In this document: positions 1 to 8,065 of the stretch, in pieces | Layout of the letters: each line of letters opens with the position of its first letter | Numbering within the stretch: position 1 is the first letter of the stretch | Assembly: GCA_900554925.1 (NCBI GenBank) | Contig: USJG01000005.1 | Coordinates: 1-38,766 of the forward strand | DNA from: an uncultured Lachnospiraceae bacterium | GTDB lineage: Bacteria > Bacillota > Clostridia > Lachnospirales > Lachnospiraceae | Length of the DNA: 38,766 bases | Direction of reading: 5' to 3' | Program-made: the position numbers and the translations under genes | The notes under the pieces: generated by a model | Told to the model about the DNA's origin: nothing | Seen by the model: only the letters and a program-made list of their open reading frames with translations | Databases searched by the model: none

Positions 1-69
1 GGCCCGCACTGGGACGCACAGCGATTTATTCGGCAAATTATAAGATTTCTTACAATGCTTTTACTGACC

Positions 70-1881
70 TCACAATTCGTTGATTGTCTCGGTTACAGAG
101 ATATCTCGTATTCTTTTGGCCGGAGGATAGATGGCTGCCACGGCCGCAAGTACAACAATCAAAAGTATGACTGTTAAGGAAGAAATGGGTAATTTCCAAA
201 CCGCATAAGGAAAATGTTCTGTAATAAGAAAGTCATACAGTAGTTTGCTTAACGGCAGTCCAACAATACAACCGACGGCACATCCCCAGAAAACATAGGT
301 GATTGTTTCGGCTGCGATCATTTTTGTAATCTGATATTCATCCATTCCTACGGCTCGCATAGCTCCATATTGTTTTATTCTTGCGGATACACTCATAGAA
401 ATGCTATTGATAATATTCAGCACAGCAACCAAAGTAATAATCGCTAAAAAGCCATAGACACAAAACACAAAGGTCATATAAGTACCGGAGGTGCGCTGAT
501 CTCGTTTGTCCTTGAAACCATAACTGTCGCCTACGATTTTTTGGATGGCACTGACGTTTTCATCTGTTGCCTCTTTTGTGGTCTGTACCATAACAAGTGA
601 GTAGTCCGTGATCCCCGTTAAACGGACGAAGGTTTCGCTGGACATAATGAGGGTAATCTTTCCGTTTGTCAGGCCGTTGTCACTGAACGGGTCATATTTT
701 AGCAAGCCGGCAATTTCAAGAGTTTCATCTCCTACCAAAATGGTGTCCCCAATTTTCCAAGAGCTATTTTGATCGGAGGTGGCCAGGACATAATTGCTAT
801 TCCCATAAATTTTTGATAGGTCGCTGCCTCTTTTCAAGGCACCGTCTTTTTTGAGGCACTCTAAATCAAAATCATCATAGGAGATAAGGTCGAGAGTGTT
901 TGAAAACGTCGTATCGCCATTTAATCCTGCGGGGACATCAAACAAACTCCGACGCCCGTAAACCTCTTTTATTCCATCCATCCCGCGAAGTGTTTCAACT
1001 AAACCTTCAGGAATAGAACCTGTGCTGTCGTTACTTGAAATATCAAGATCAGAGGTACTGGCTGATTGGGGCATAAGGTAATTCACAAAGTCAATCATAA
1101 CGGAAAAGCTCAAAAACAAAATGATGCTAAGGGCAAAAGAGCCTGTCATCATGATTAGATTTTTCTTTGCAGAAACAGCGTGATTGATGCCCAGAGCTGT
1201 CTCTATTTTTACAAATCGTGTGTTTGCGGAATGGCGAATTGTTTTATCACTGTCCGCATTTCCTGACACCGCTGTAATGGGGGATACTTTTGAGGCGCGT
1301 TTAGCTGGAGAACTCGCAGCAATTAACACGGTAACAATCCCTACAAGAATACCGCTGATAATACCAATGAAACTGATACCAAATAGAGGAATATCAGAAA
1401 ATTCTTCTCCCACAAGGAAACGTAAAACTGCACATAGCCCCCATGTAACCACAATCCCCAGAGCAAGGCCAATAGGAACCGCTGTTTTACACCAGTTCAG
1501 AGCTTCCAGGCGTACAAAACGGATGATCTGCTGTCTGCTCATGCCAATACAGCGCATCATTCCAAAAAATTTTGTTCTCTGTGCCACGCTGCTGTTGATA
1601 CTGCTGGAAATCATCAAGACACCTGCGATCAGTATCAGCAGGAACAAAACAACCGCAGTACTAAGGAGCGATTGCCCCATTATACTTCCAATAATATCTT
1701 GAATGGACAATTCGCCGTGTTTGCTTTCCAGTCTGGACTGTTCCATTCTAATTCCCATTTCGGCCATGCTGAACACTGCTGTTACCATGAATACAGCAAA
1801 AACAATGCAGAGAAGCGTCATACGGTTTTGCCGCCGATGTACTTTAGCGGAAATGGGAATTAAGCTAAGATAACTTTTCAT
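70..1881 (-). CDS. ABC transporter permease, FtsX/MacB type
   Basis: Membrane subunit of an ABC exporter or mechanotransmission complex, partner of the ATPase just upstream. The 603-residue protein has two FtsX-type halves. Hydrophobic segments lie near residues 21-43, 72-95, 130-155, 165-190 and 240-265. A large extracytoplasmic domain (about 270-470) follows, then three more segments near 470-498, 525-548 and 565-588. The repeated 'GMMRCIGMSRQQI' and 'GAMRAVGMDEYQI' stretches are the usual paired motif after the first helix of each FtsX domain. I use the ATG at 1881, not the in-frame GTG at 1890, because GGGAGG sits 8 bases before it and it overlaps the ATPase stop by ATGA. It is translationally coupled to the ATPase and co-located with a sensor kinase, so export of or resistance to antimicrobial peptides is the likely role (inference). 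The substrate is unknown. Confidence 0.88.
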   Translation of the reverse strand: MKSYLSLIPISAKVHRRQNRMTLLCIVFAVFMVTAVFSMAEMGIRMEQSRLESKHGELSIQDIIGSIMGQSLLSTAVVLFLLILIAGVLMISSSINSSVAQRTKFFGMMRCIGMSRQQIIRFVRLEALNWCKTAVPIGLALGIVVTWGLCAVLRFLVGEEFSDIPLFGISFIGIISGILVGIVTVLIAASSPAKRASKVSPITAVSGNADSDKTIRHSANTRFVKIETALGINHAVSAKKNLIMMTGSFALSIILFLSFSVMIDFVNYLMPQSASTSDLDISSNDSTGSIPEGLVETLRGMDGIKEVYGRRSLFDVPAGLNGDTTFSNTLDLISYDDFDLECLKKDGALKRGSDLSKIYGNSNYVLATSDQNSSWKIGDTILVGDETLEIAGLLKYDPFSDNGLTNGKITLIMSSETFVRLTGITDYSLVMVQTTKEATDENVSAIQKIVGDSYGFKDKRDQRTSGTYMTFVFCVYGFLAIITLVAVLNIINSISMSVSARIKQYGAMRAVGMDEYQITKMIAAETITYVFWGCAVGCIVGLPLSKLLYDFLITEHFPYAVWKLPISSLTVILLIVVLAAVAAIYPPAKRIRDISVTETINEL

Positions 1882-2561
1882 TCGCGGCACCTCCCAAAAT
1901 CGGTCAGAACCCCGTCAGATACCTGCAATATCCGGTCGGCTGTCTGTGCGATACTTCTGCTGTGAGTAATCATTACAATCGTCTGTTCGTATTTTCTGGA
2001 CGCCTCTTTCAACAATGTAATGACTTCGCTCGTGTTTTGTGTATCAAGATTTCCTGTCGGCTCGTCGGCAAGAATAAGCGCCGGACGGGTGATCAGTGCG
2101 CGTCCGATCGCCACACGCTGCTGCTGGCCGCCGGAAAGCTGGCTGGGAAGATGGTTGCGGCGTTCTTTCAGATTAAGAACTGTAAGCAGTTCTTCCAGAT
2201 ATTTTTTGTTCGGTTTCTGATAGTCAAGCAATACAGGGAAAACGATATTCTGCTCAACAGTCAGTTCCGGTATCAGGTTAAAGCTCTGAAAAACAAATCC
2301 GATATTTCTGCGGCGGAAGATTGTCAAATTGCGTTCTTTCATGGAAAAAATGTCCTTGCCGTCAATAAATACCTTGCCGGAGGTGGGCGTATCCAGCGCC
2401 CCAACCATGTTCAGAAGCGTACTCTTTCCAGAGCCGGACTCTCCGACGACAGCAACAAACTCGCCTTTGGGGACAGAGAATGTCGCACTTTTCAAAGCGT
2501 GTACGGCCACTTCGCCGTCCCCATAGGTTTTAGAAATATTTTTGACTTCCAATAAATCCAT
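1878..2561 (-). CDS. ABC transporter ATPase, MacB/LolD-like
   Basis: ATP-binding subunit of 227 residues that powers the FtsX permease. Walker A (GESGSGKSTLLN) lies near residue 40, the signature LSGGQQQRVAIGRAL near 141, and Walker B (LILADEPTGNLD) directly after it. The LADEPTGNLD form is characteristic of the MacB/LolD/BceA family of exporters paired with FtsX permeases. The start is the ATG at 2561; a GTG four codons earlier overlaps the AGAGG ribosome binding site. The 73 bases between this gene and the kinase gene hold a palindrome and a possible promoter, so the transporter may be induced by the adjacent response regulator. Confidence 0.92.
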   Translation of the reverse strand: MDLLEVKNISKTYGDGEVAVHALKSATFSVPKGEFVAVVGESGSGKSTLLNMVGALDTPTSGKVFIDGKDIFSMKERNLTIFRRRNIGFVFQSFNLIPELTVEQNIVFPVLLDYQKPNKKYLEELLTVLNLKERRNHLPSQLSGGQQQRVAIGRALITRPALILADEPTGNLDTQNTSEVITLLKEASRKYEQTIVMITHSRSIAQTADRILQVSDGVLTDFGRCRE

Positions 2562-2604
2562 TCGATACAACACCTCTTTCTGCTTTGATGTGGAAAGAGT
2601 AACA

Positions 2605-2649
2605 CACGAACCCTACTATGAGATGACGCACAGCCTACAATTTTGTAGG
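2605..2649 (-). promoter_or_regulatory. Putative response-regulator operator and promoter of the ABC genes
   Basis: CCTACAA-AA-TTGTAGG (2634-2649) is a perfect palindrome with 7-base arms. It straddles the kinase stop codon and sits about 73 bases before the ATPase ATG. Its core ACA-N4-TGT resembles the published BceR-like consensus (TnACA-N4-TGTAA), though the outermost bases differ. Reading on the minus strand, TTGTAG at its inner edge followed after 16 bases by TAGTAG could be a weak -35/-10 pair. Role is inferred. Confidence 0.4.
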
Positions 2650-3672
2650 AATTAAAAAATTGATGGTAAAAGTAGTGCCAGCGCCCAATATGCTGTCCAC
2701 TTCGATTGTTCCATTGTGCGCCTCAATAATGGCTTTTGCCAGAGGAAGTCCCAACCCAATTCCCTGTGTATCTTTAGAAAATCGGCTGCGATAAAACCGC
2801 TTAAAAATATGTGGTAAATCCTCCGGGTGTATACCGCTCCCATTATCCTGTACGACGATTTGGACAACTGAGGCAAAAGCGCGCCACTCAACACGGATTG
2901 TTGCCCCCTTCTTTGTATGGTCGAAAGCATTTTTAACAATGTTGCTGATTGCTTCTGTCAACCAATTCCGATCACAGAATAGGGCAATCACATCTTTGCC
3001 GGAAAAGCTCAGATGTTTCCCTTCCTGCCGGGCCTGATGGGTAAAATGCCGTTCAATATAGCCCATCATTTCGGATACATTTTCAACTGCTTTGTCAATT
3101 ACGATTGTTCCGGCATCCAGTTTAGCAATTTTCAACAGGTTCTGGACAAGTATTTCAATCCGGTCAAGTTCCTGCTCGGAAAGCTCTGTAAATTCCCTCA
3201 ATGCGGCAATATCCATTGTTTCATCCTGCATAAGCCCGTTATAGATATTCAGAGCGGCCAGCGGCGTTTTAAGTTGATGGGAAATATCAGAGAGCGTGTC
3301 TTTCATAAATTTTTTTGAGCGCCCCTCGTTTTCCGCGTGGGCGTTCAAGATGGAAACCAGAGAATTAACTTCATGAAACAGGCGGTATAATTCCCCCTCA
3401 TCGTCACATTCGATCCGGGCGTTTCTATTTCCGGAAATATAGTTCCTGATCTGCTCAATTGCTTTTTCCATGATTTTATTCTGCTCCCGAAAGTACAAAT
3501 ATGTCACCAAAAGTACAAAAATGCCCATACTTGCGGAAGATAAAAATACCCCGAACACCATCCCCGGCGGTTCCAGTGTGACAAGAGCCGTAGTAACTGC
3601 CATAAATATTGCAATAACAGCCAGCAAGTAACAAAACAGCCTCTTTATTTTTTTATTTGTCAATATGTTCAT
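2635..3672 (-). CDS. Sensor histidine kinase, intramembrane-sensing type
   Basis: Membrane sensor kinase of 345 residues partnered with the response regulator upstream. Two helices (about 11-32 and 38-61) are separated by only about six residues, so there is almost no extracellular sensor domain, as in intramembrane-sensing kinases such as BceS. A HAMP-like linker follows (62-115), then the H-box SDISHQLKTPLAAL with the phosphorylated His near residue 132. The ATPase has an N-box (IVKNAFDHT), DNGSGI and GIGLGLPLAKAI. I place the start at the ATG at 3672 rather than the upstream ATG at 3699, because GAGGT lies 6 bases before it and it avoids overlap with the regulator. It probably detects a cell-envelope-active compound, perhaps through the neighbouring transporter (inference from architecture). 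Confidence 0.9.
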   Translation of the reverse strand: MNILTNKKIKRLFCYLLAVIAIFMAVTTALVTLEPPGMVFGVFLSSASMGIFVLLVTYLYFREQNKIMEKAIEQIRNYISGNRNARIECDDEGELYRLFHEVNSLVSILNAHAENEGRSKKFMKDTLSDISHQLKTPLAALNIYNGLMQDETMDIAALREFTELSEQELDRIEILVQNLLKIAKLDAGTIVIDKAVENVSEMMGYIERHFTHQARQEGKHLSFSGKDVIALFCDRNWLTEAISNIVKNAFDHTKKGATIRVEWRAFASVVQIVVQDNGSGIHPEDLPHIFKRFYRSRFSKDTQGIGLGLPLAKAIIEAHNGTIEVDSILGAGTTFTINFLIPTKL

Positions 3673-3680
3673 AGTATACC

Positions 3681-4367
3681 TCAATCCACAGTTTTCCACT
3701 TGTAACCCATACGCCGGACAGTTACAATGTTCTGCGGAGCGGCGGGATTATCCTCAATTTTAGTACGTAATCTGCGGATATAGACGGTCAGGGTATTACT
3801 GTCAATATAATTCTCGTCGCAGTCCCACAGCTTACTTAATATCTGCTCTGGCGAAAGGACAATATCGGGATTTTCCATGAAAAGGCGCAGTAATTTATAT
3901 TCGCTGGCTGTCAGATCGACAGGTATCCCGTTTTTGTAAACTTCACCTTTTAGCAGTTGTACGCTTATGCCATTGGAGTTTAATTCTGTTTCTGTATGAT
4001 TGAAGTTCTCACTTCTCCGCAAAAGTGCATTTAGCCTGGAAAGAAATACTGCCAGCTTAAAGGGTTTCGTAATATAATCGTCACCGCCTATATCAAGCCC
4101 CATAATAATGTCGGTTTCTTCATCGGCTGCGGTCAGGAATATAATCGGCACTTTTGATGTCTTACGGATTTCCCTGCACAAGTCATAGCCGGAACCATCT
4201 GGAAGTGAAACGTCCAGTATAACCAGATCATATTTTCCGTTCTGCCACAGTTTTTCCGCTTCAAGGTTTGTCCGGGCAATCTCTATTTCATATCCTTGCT
4301 TTTTCATCGCGAAAGACAAACCGTTAATTAAACTCAAATCATCTTCAACAAAGAAAATGCGTTTCAT
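3681..4367 (-). CDS. Response regulator, OmpR/PhoB family
   Basis: DNA-binding response regulator of 228 residues. The receiver domain (about 1-115) shows acidic residues (VEDD) at positions 8-10, the phosphoacceptor Asp in 'LVILDVSLPDGSG' near residue 52, and the conserved Lys in 'DDYITKPF'. The C-terminal winged-helix domain (about 130-228) contains 'LTASEYKLLRLFMENPDIVLSPEQIL' and ends with 'TVRRMGYKWK', both typical of the OmpR class. It is the first gene of the regulator-kinase-ATPase-permease cluster, 8 bases upstream of the kinase start. Its likely target is the palindrome before the ATPase gene. The ribosome binding site is modest (GGATGGTGG). Confidence 0.93.
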   Translation of the reverse strand: MKRIFFVEDDLSLINGLSFAMKKQGYEIEIARTNLEAEKLWQNGKYDLVILDVSLPDGSGYDLCREIRKTSKVPIIFLTAADEETDIIMGLDIGGDDYITKPFKLAVFLSRLNALLRRSENFNHTETELNSNGISVQLLKGEVYKNGIPVDLTASEYKLLRLFMENPDIVLSPEQILSKLWDCDENYIDSNTLTVYIRRLRTKIEDNPAAPQNIVTVRRMGYKWKTVD

Positions 4368-4452
4368 TATTTTCCACCATCCTTACAAGGTATTTGTTTA
4401 AATCTTCGGTCAAGGGGTTTCTCTGCCTCGAAGAATACAATGCAGAAGATAA

Positions 4453-4516
4453 ATGCTCTAAGTGTTCCCTTCACTAACCATGACAAAAGCCATGATTAAG
4501 AAATCACTTAGAGCAT
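4453..4516. repeat. 12-bp perfect inverted repeat with 40-base loop
   Basis: ATGCTCTAAGTG (4453-4464) and CACTTAGAGCAT (4505-4516) are perfect inverted copies around a 40-base loop, in the 169-base gap between thiT and the response regulator. Transcribed from thiT it would form a 12-bp hairpin followed by TTATCTT, so it may end the thiT transcript. The long loop and exact arms also fit a small MITE-like remnant, but I see no convincing target-site duplication. Confidence 0.5.
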
Positions 4517-4536
4517 AGATCACCAGAAACAAATAT

Positions 4537-5214
4537 TTATTCGGCCACCATGTTTTTTACTTTGAGGAATCCTCTGGAAACCGGCGGAAGCAGAATAATT
4601 ATAGTCGTAATCAAAGCTTCCAGCCCCAAATAAGCCCCGTTATACACAAGAGAATAAACCAGCGCCGACATATGATAGCTGGCGGCATAGCTTCCGAAGA
4701 AGATCATGCCTGATAGAAATGAAAAGAAGTATCTGCCAAGGACTCCTAACAAATATCCCCATAAAAGACCATGCTTTTTGCCCGAAAATACCCCTGAAAG
4801 TCCCAGGGCGCCAAAGGCAAATATGTAATCCACCAGCATCTGGGGAATACTGATAATATAAGGGTCTACGATCAATTGCAGCAATCCGTAAGCAATGGCA
4901 GCCATAAGGCCGCCGCGCAGACCGAACAGATAGCCGATCATACAGATAAACAGCATACTGCACAGGGTAACAGAGCCTCCCATAGGCATATCGATCAGCT
5001 TGATCATACTGGTCACCATTGCAAGGGCCATGGCCATGGCAGAAAAGACAAGCTGCTTTGTACCTATCCTTTTCCTTCCCCCGGCGCCGCTGATGACAGA
5101 GCCTGCCAGAAGAACTGCAATCATAATCGCGATCAGCACGCCGTAACCGGCCCCTGTCAATTCAAAATAATTTCCCCACTCTTCATCGATAATTTCCGTT
5201 GCAAAAACAGACAT
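4537..5214 (-). CDS. thiT: Thiamine ECF transporter S-component ThiT
   Basis: Substrate-binding membrane subunit for thiamine uptake, which docks on an EcfA-EcfA'-EcfT energising module. The 225-residue protein is almost all hydrophobic helices. ThiT-like features are 'GGSVTLCSMLFICMIGYLFG', 'VDYIFAFGALGLSG' and 'LVYNGAYLGLEALIT'. A TPP riboswitch immediately upstream supports the thiamine assignment strongly. The start is the ATG at 5214, six bases after AGGAGG, not the ATG at 5241, which lies within the sequestering hairpin. An additional hydrophobic segment near residues 16-36 precedes the usual six-helix core. The ECF module genes lie directly upstream but stop before the riboswitch, so thiT can be controlled separately while using that module. 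Confidence 0.88.
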   Translation of the reverse strand: MSVFATEIIDEEWGNYFELTGAGYGVLIAIMIAVLLAGSVISGAGGRKRIGTKQLVFSAMAMALAMVTSMIKLIDMPMGGSVTLCSMLFICMIGYLFGLRGGLMAAIAYGLLQLIVDPYIISIPQMLVDYIFAFGALGLSGVFSGKKHGLLWGYLLGVLGRYFFSFLSGMIFFGSYAASYHMSALVYSLVYNGAYLGLEALITTIIILLPPVSRGFLKVKNMVAE

Positions 5215-5220
5215 AAAAAA

Positions 5221-5247
5221 CCTCCTTATACTTATTATCACAGGAGG
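5221..5247 (-). promoter_or_regulatory. RBS-sequestering hairpin in thiT leader
   Basis: On the minus strand CCTCCT (5247-5242) can pair perfectly with the thiT Shine-Dalgarno AGGAGG (5226-5221) across a 15-base loop. Six T residues and the ATG follow directly. It would hide the ribosome binding site. With the T-run it might also act as a weak terminator. It is the likely expression platform of the TPP riboswitch (inference). Confidence 0.6.
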
Positions 5248-5340
5248 CGTGTTCTTATTCTTATAAATGGGCAGCTCTACTGTTTGGAAAGTATGAAATA
5301 ATAGTTTACAGTTACAGAGCTACAACATCTATAAAAATCT

Positions 5341-5434
5341 GCTTTCCTACGCCGGCATTGTCCGGTTCAGGTAATGAGGGTCAGCACAGGATCTGTCTTT
5401 CTTCCCATGCAATCTCAGCAAGCGCTCCCCTAGC
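5341..5434 (-). ncRNA. TPP riboswitch (THI element) upstream of thiT
   Basis: Read on the minus strand, this has the conserved thiamine pyrophosphate aptamer elements in order. These are GGGGAGC, then GCTGAGA (pyrimidine-binding J3/2), an extended P3 region, GACCC, then ACCTGAACCGG, and AATGCCGGCGTAGGAAAGC closing the element. The element lies between a sigma-A-like promoter and the thiT start. TPP binding is expected to lower thiT expression, probably through the downstream RBS hairpin. Confidence 0.95.
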
Positions 5435-5455
5435 GATCTGTTAAATTTGTATCTT

Positions 5456-5484
5456 AAAATAAACCTGTTGCCGGCATTTGTCAA
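5456..5484 (-). promoter_or_regulatory. Sigma-A-type promoter of thiT
   Basis: On the minus strand a perfect TTGACA (-35, 5484-5479), a 17-base spacer and TATTTT (-10, 5461-5456) lie just after the EcfT stop codon and before the riboswitch. This gives thiT its own transcript. Confidence 0.65.
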
Positions 5485-5489
5485 GTATT

Positions 5490-6317
5490 TTATACGAAGG
5501 GGTTGTAAAATCTGTTCCCGTCCGCAAAGGTAATGGCCAACGCCACGATCATAAACAGGATGGTAAAAGCAATCGTCAGGTAATCATTCCTTTTTAGCTT
5601 TTTTTCTGTATACCATGTTCTTTTTCTGTGCTTTCCATATCCTCTAAGCTCCATGGCATTACTTACCGTGTCGATCCTGTCCATGCTGGAAAAAATCAGA
5701 GGAAAAATAATGGAGGCAGTACTTTTTATTCTGCTAAAAAACGGCGCCTTTCCTGACATCTCAATGCCTCTTGCCTCCTGGGCATGCTTGATCTTAGTAA
5801 ATTCTCCCTGCACATCGGGAATGTATCTGAGCGCAATGGAAATGGCATAGCCCACATTATAGCTGACGCCCACTTTATTCATGGAGGCGGCAAATTCACT
5901 TGGGTTGGTAGTTACCAGAAACATAAACACTGCCGGAATAACCGTAAAATATTTAATGATCACATTAAGCTCGAAAAAAAGCTGCTCTTTGGTCACATCA
6001 TAGGGACCGGCAATATGAAAAAGCACGGTTCTGGTTCCGTAAATATGGGTTCCCTGATCCGGCGAAAACAAAAAAATGGCAATTACATTTAAGACCAGAA
6101 ACAGCATAATTACCTTAAATACCGATCCCACCTGCTTCCACTGTGTCTTTGAAACCTTAAAAACCACCAGGCTGAATACAACCATCACTATTAAAATTCT
6201 GGTGTCATAGGTCAGCATACTGGTAAGACACCAGAGCAGAAAAAAAATCAGCTTGCTCACTCCGCTTAACTGATGGATCCAGGTATCCTTTTCTTCATAC
6301 GCTAATATCTTAGACAT
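5490..6317 (-). CDS. ecfT: ECF transporter T-component EcfT
   Basis: Transmembrane coupling subunit of an energy-coupling-factor transporter, 275 residues. Hydrophobic segments lie near 20-55 and 65-95 and in the middle and C-terminal parts. The coupling helices carry 'ALRYIPDVQGEFTKIKHAQEARG' and 'SMDRIDTVSNAMELRGYG', the two Ala/Arg-Gly (AxARG/ELRG) signatures that contact the ATPases. The start is the ATG at 6317, preceded by GGAAGGAGAA. It overlaps the end of the double ATPase gene by 8 bases, so the two are translationally coupled. It forms a module with that ATPase and the UPF0397 protein, and may also serve ThiT. Confidence 0.9.
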   Translation of the reverse strand: MSKILAYEEKDTWIHQLSGVSKLIFFLLWCLTSMLTYDTRILIVMVVFSLVVFKVSKTQWKQVGSVFKVIMLFLVLNVIAIFLFSPDQGTHIYGTRTVLFHIAGPYDVTKEQLFFELNVIIKYFTVIPAVFMFLVTTNPSEFAASMNKVGVSYNVGYAISIALRYIPDVQGEFTKIKHAQEARGIEMSGKAPFFSRIKSTASIIFPLIFSSMDRIDTVSNAMELRGYGKHRKRTWYTEKKLKRNDYLTIAFTILFMIVALAITFADGNRFYNPFV

Positions 6318-8037
6318 CTGCCCGGTTCTCCTTCCTGCTTCTGTTTTCCCGCTCATATGCAATAAACCGTTCCACAAATTCGGAAGGGTCATCTATCTGA
6401 CAGCCAACTGCCAGATCATACAGCGATGTTTTCTTTAAATATGCCTTATCCGCAATTTCTTCATTGGTCAGCACTCTGGCAGGCGTATCGTCCGCAATCA
6501 GGTGTCCATCCGCAATTACGATTGCTCTGTCCGTATACTCCAGCATAAGATGCATATCATGAGTGATCATGATAATGGTAATTCCAAAGGTTTCATTGAT
6601 TTCCTTCAAAAATTCCATGATTTCAGTATAATGCCTGTAATCCTGTCCCGCAGTGGGCTCATCCAAAATAAGTATCTGGGGATCCATTACCAGAATGGAC
6701 GCTATGGACACTCTCTTTTTCTGTCCAAAGCTCAGGGCCGATACCGGCCAGTTTCTAAAAGGGTAAAGTCCGCAGATTTTTAAGGTACGATATACCCTTT
6801 CCTTAATTTCTTCCTCAGGTACCCCTCTTACCTTAAGTCCCAGTGCGACTTCATCAAAAATCATGGGCTTAGAGATCATCTGATTGGGGCTCTGCATGAC
6901 CAGCCCGATTTTTTCTCCCCTTTCCTTTATGGAGAGAGGTTCCATATCTTCTCCATTTAAAAGGATCCTGCCTCTGGTGGGCTTGTAAAAGCCGCAGATC
7001 AAATTGGAAAGAGTGGACTTTCCCGCGCCGTTTTTGCCTACGACGCTTACCATCTCTCCCTCTTTAATGTCGAAATGGATATGCTGAAGTATGGGTTTTC
7101 CTTCCACATAGGAAAAATACAGATCCTCCACCTTTAATACGGAAGGCGTCTCTTTCCTTGCCGGTTTTGCCCCGGTCCTTTCAAACCAGTCCTTTACAGG
7201 CTGAGTATATTTTTTTAATTCCATCGTCTCAATATGCCGGGGCTTATCCTCCGGAGAGATCACACAGCCTGCGTGTTTAAGGGCAGTAACGTAAAGAGGC
7301 TCTCTGATCCCCTGCTGATTTAAAATATCCGTTGCCAGCAGCTTATCCGGACTGGTATCTGCTACGATCCTGCCTTCTCCTACTACAATGATCCTGTCTG
7401 CATCTCTGTAAAGCGCATCCTCAAGACGATGCTCTATGATAAGGATCGTGGCATGTTTTTCTTTTTGGATCCGGTCTATCATGTCTATGGCCCGTTTTCC
7501 AGTTGCCGGATCCAGATTTGCCAGCGGTTCGTCAAACAACAGAATCTCCACATTATCTACCATGACTCCGGCCATGGATACACGCTGCTTCTGACCGCCT
7601 GAAAGTTCTCCCGGCGCATTTCCCAGAAGCTTCTTTACGTCCACCATCTCTGCCGCTTCATCAACCTTGATAAACATTTCTTCCTGGGGCACCAGATCGT
7701 TTTCAAGGGCGAAGGCAATATCCTCCGCCACAGTCAACCCTATAAACTGCCCGTCCGTATCCTGCAATACGGTGCCGACTATTTTGGATAATCCAAATAT
7801 TCCCAGCTCCCTGGGATCTTTCCCTGCAACCTTTAAGGTTCCTGTACTTTCGCCGGTATAAGAAAAGGGCACCAGCCCATTGATACAATGAGCAAGTGTC
7901 GATTTTCCGGAACCGGAGGGACCCACAATCAAAACTTTCTCTCCGGGCATGATCGTAAGATCAATGTTCCGGAGAGTAGGCTCTGCCTGTGCTCGATATT
8001 TAAATGAAAAATCTTTAAACTCGATAATAGGCTCCAT
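6310..8037 (-). CDS. ECF transporter double ATPase (fused EcfA-EcfA')
   Basis: Energising subunit of 575 residues with two complete ATP-binding cassettes in one chain, like B. subtilis YkoD. The first cassette has Walker A GPSGSGKST near residue 39, signature LSGGQKQRV and Walker B ILLFDEPLANLD. The second has GKNGAGKST near 335, signature LSFGQKKRVSIA and LILDEPTAGQD. A linker of about 40 residues containing 'PARKETPSVL' joins the halves. Most group II ECF modules have two separate EcfA genes; the fused form usually occurs with UPF0397 or YkoE S-components, as here. It lies 28 bases downstream of the UPF0397 gene. Confidence 0.92.
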   Translation of the reverse strand: MEPIIEFKDFSFKYRAQAEPTLRNIDLTIMPGEKVLIVGPSGSGKSTLAHCINGLVPFSYTGESTGTLKVAGKDPRELGIFGLSKIVGTVLQDTDGQFIGLTVAEDIAFALENDLVPQEEMFIKVDEAAEMVDVKKLLGNAPGELSGGQKQRVSMAGVMVDNVEILLFDEPLANLDPATGKRAIDMIDRIQKEKHATILIIEHRLEDALYRDADRIIVVGEGRIVADTSPDKLLATDILNQQGIREPLYVTALKHAGCVISPEDKPRHIETMELKKYTQPVKDWFERTGAKPARKETPSVLKVEDLYFSYVEGKPILQHIHFDIKEGEMVSVVGKNGAGKSTLSNLICGFYKPTRGRILLNGEDMEPLSIKERGEKIGLVMQSPNQMISKPMIFDEVALGLKVRGVPEEEIKERVYRTLKICGLYPFRNWPVSALSFGQKKRVSIASILVMDPQILILDEPTAGQDYRHYTEIMEFLKEINETFGITIIMITHDMHLMLEYTDRAIVIADGHLIADDTPARVLTNEEIADKAYLKKTSLYDLAVGCQIDDPSEFVERFIAYERENRSRKENRADV

Positions 8038-8065
8038 ATATTTTCGTCCTCTTGTTAATCCTTTG

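Noticed and set aside
1184..1702. Plus-strand open frame inside the permease
   Set aside because: Shadow frame of the FtsX permease; no independent start signals.
70..4367. The sensor-transporter block as a mobile element
   Set aside because: No transposase, integrase, att site or direct repeats are visible; the inverted repeat at 4453-4516 alone is not enough.
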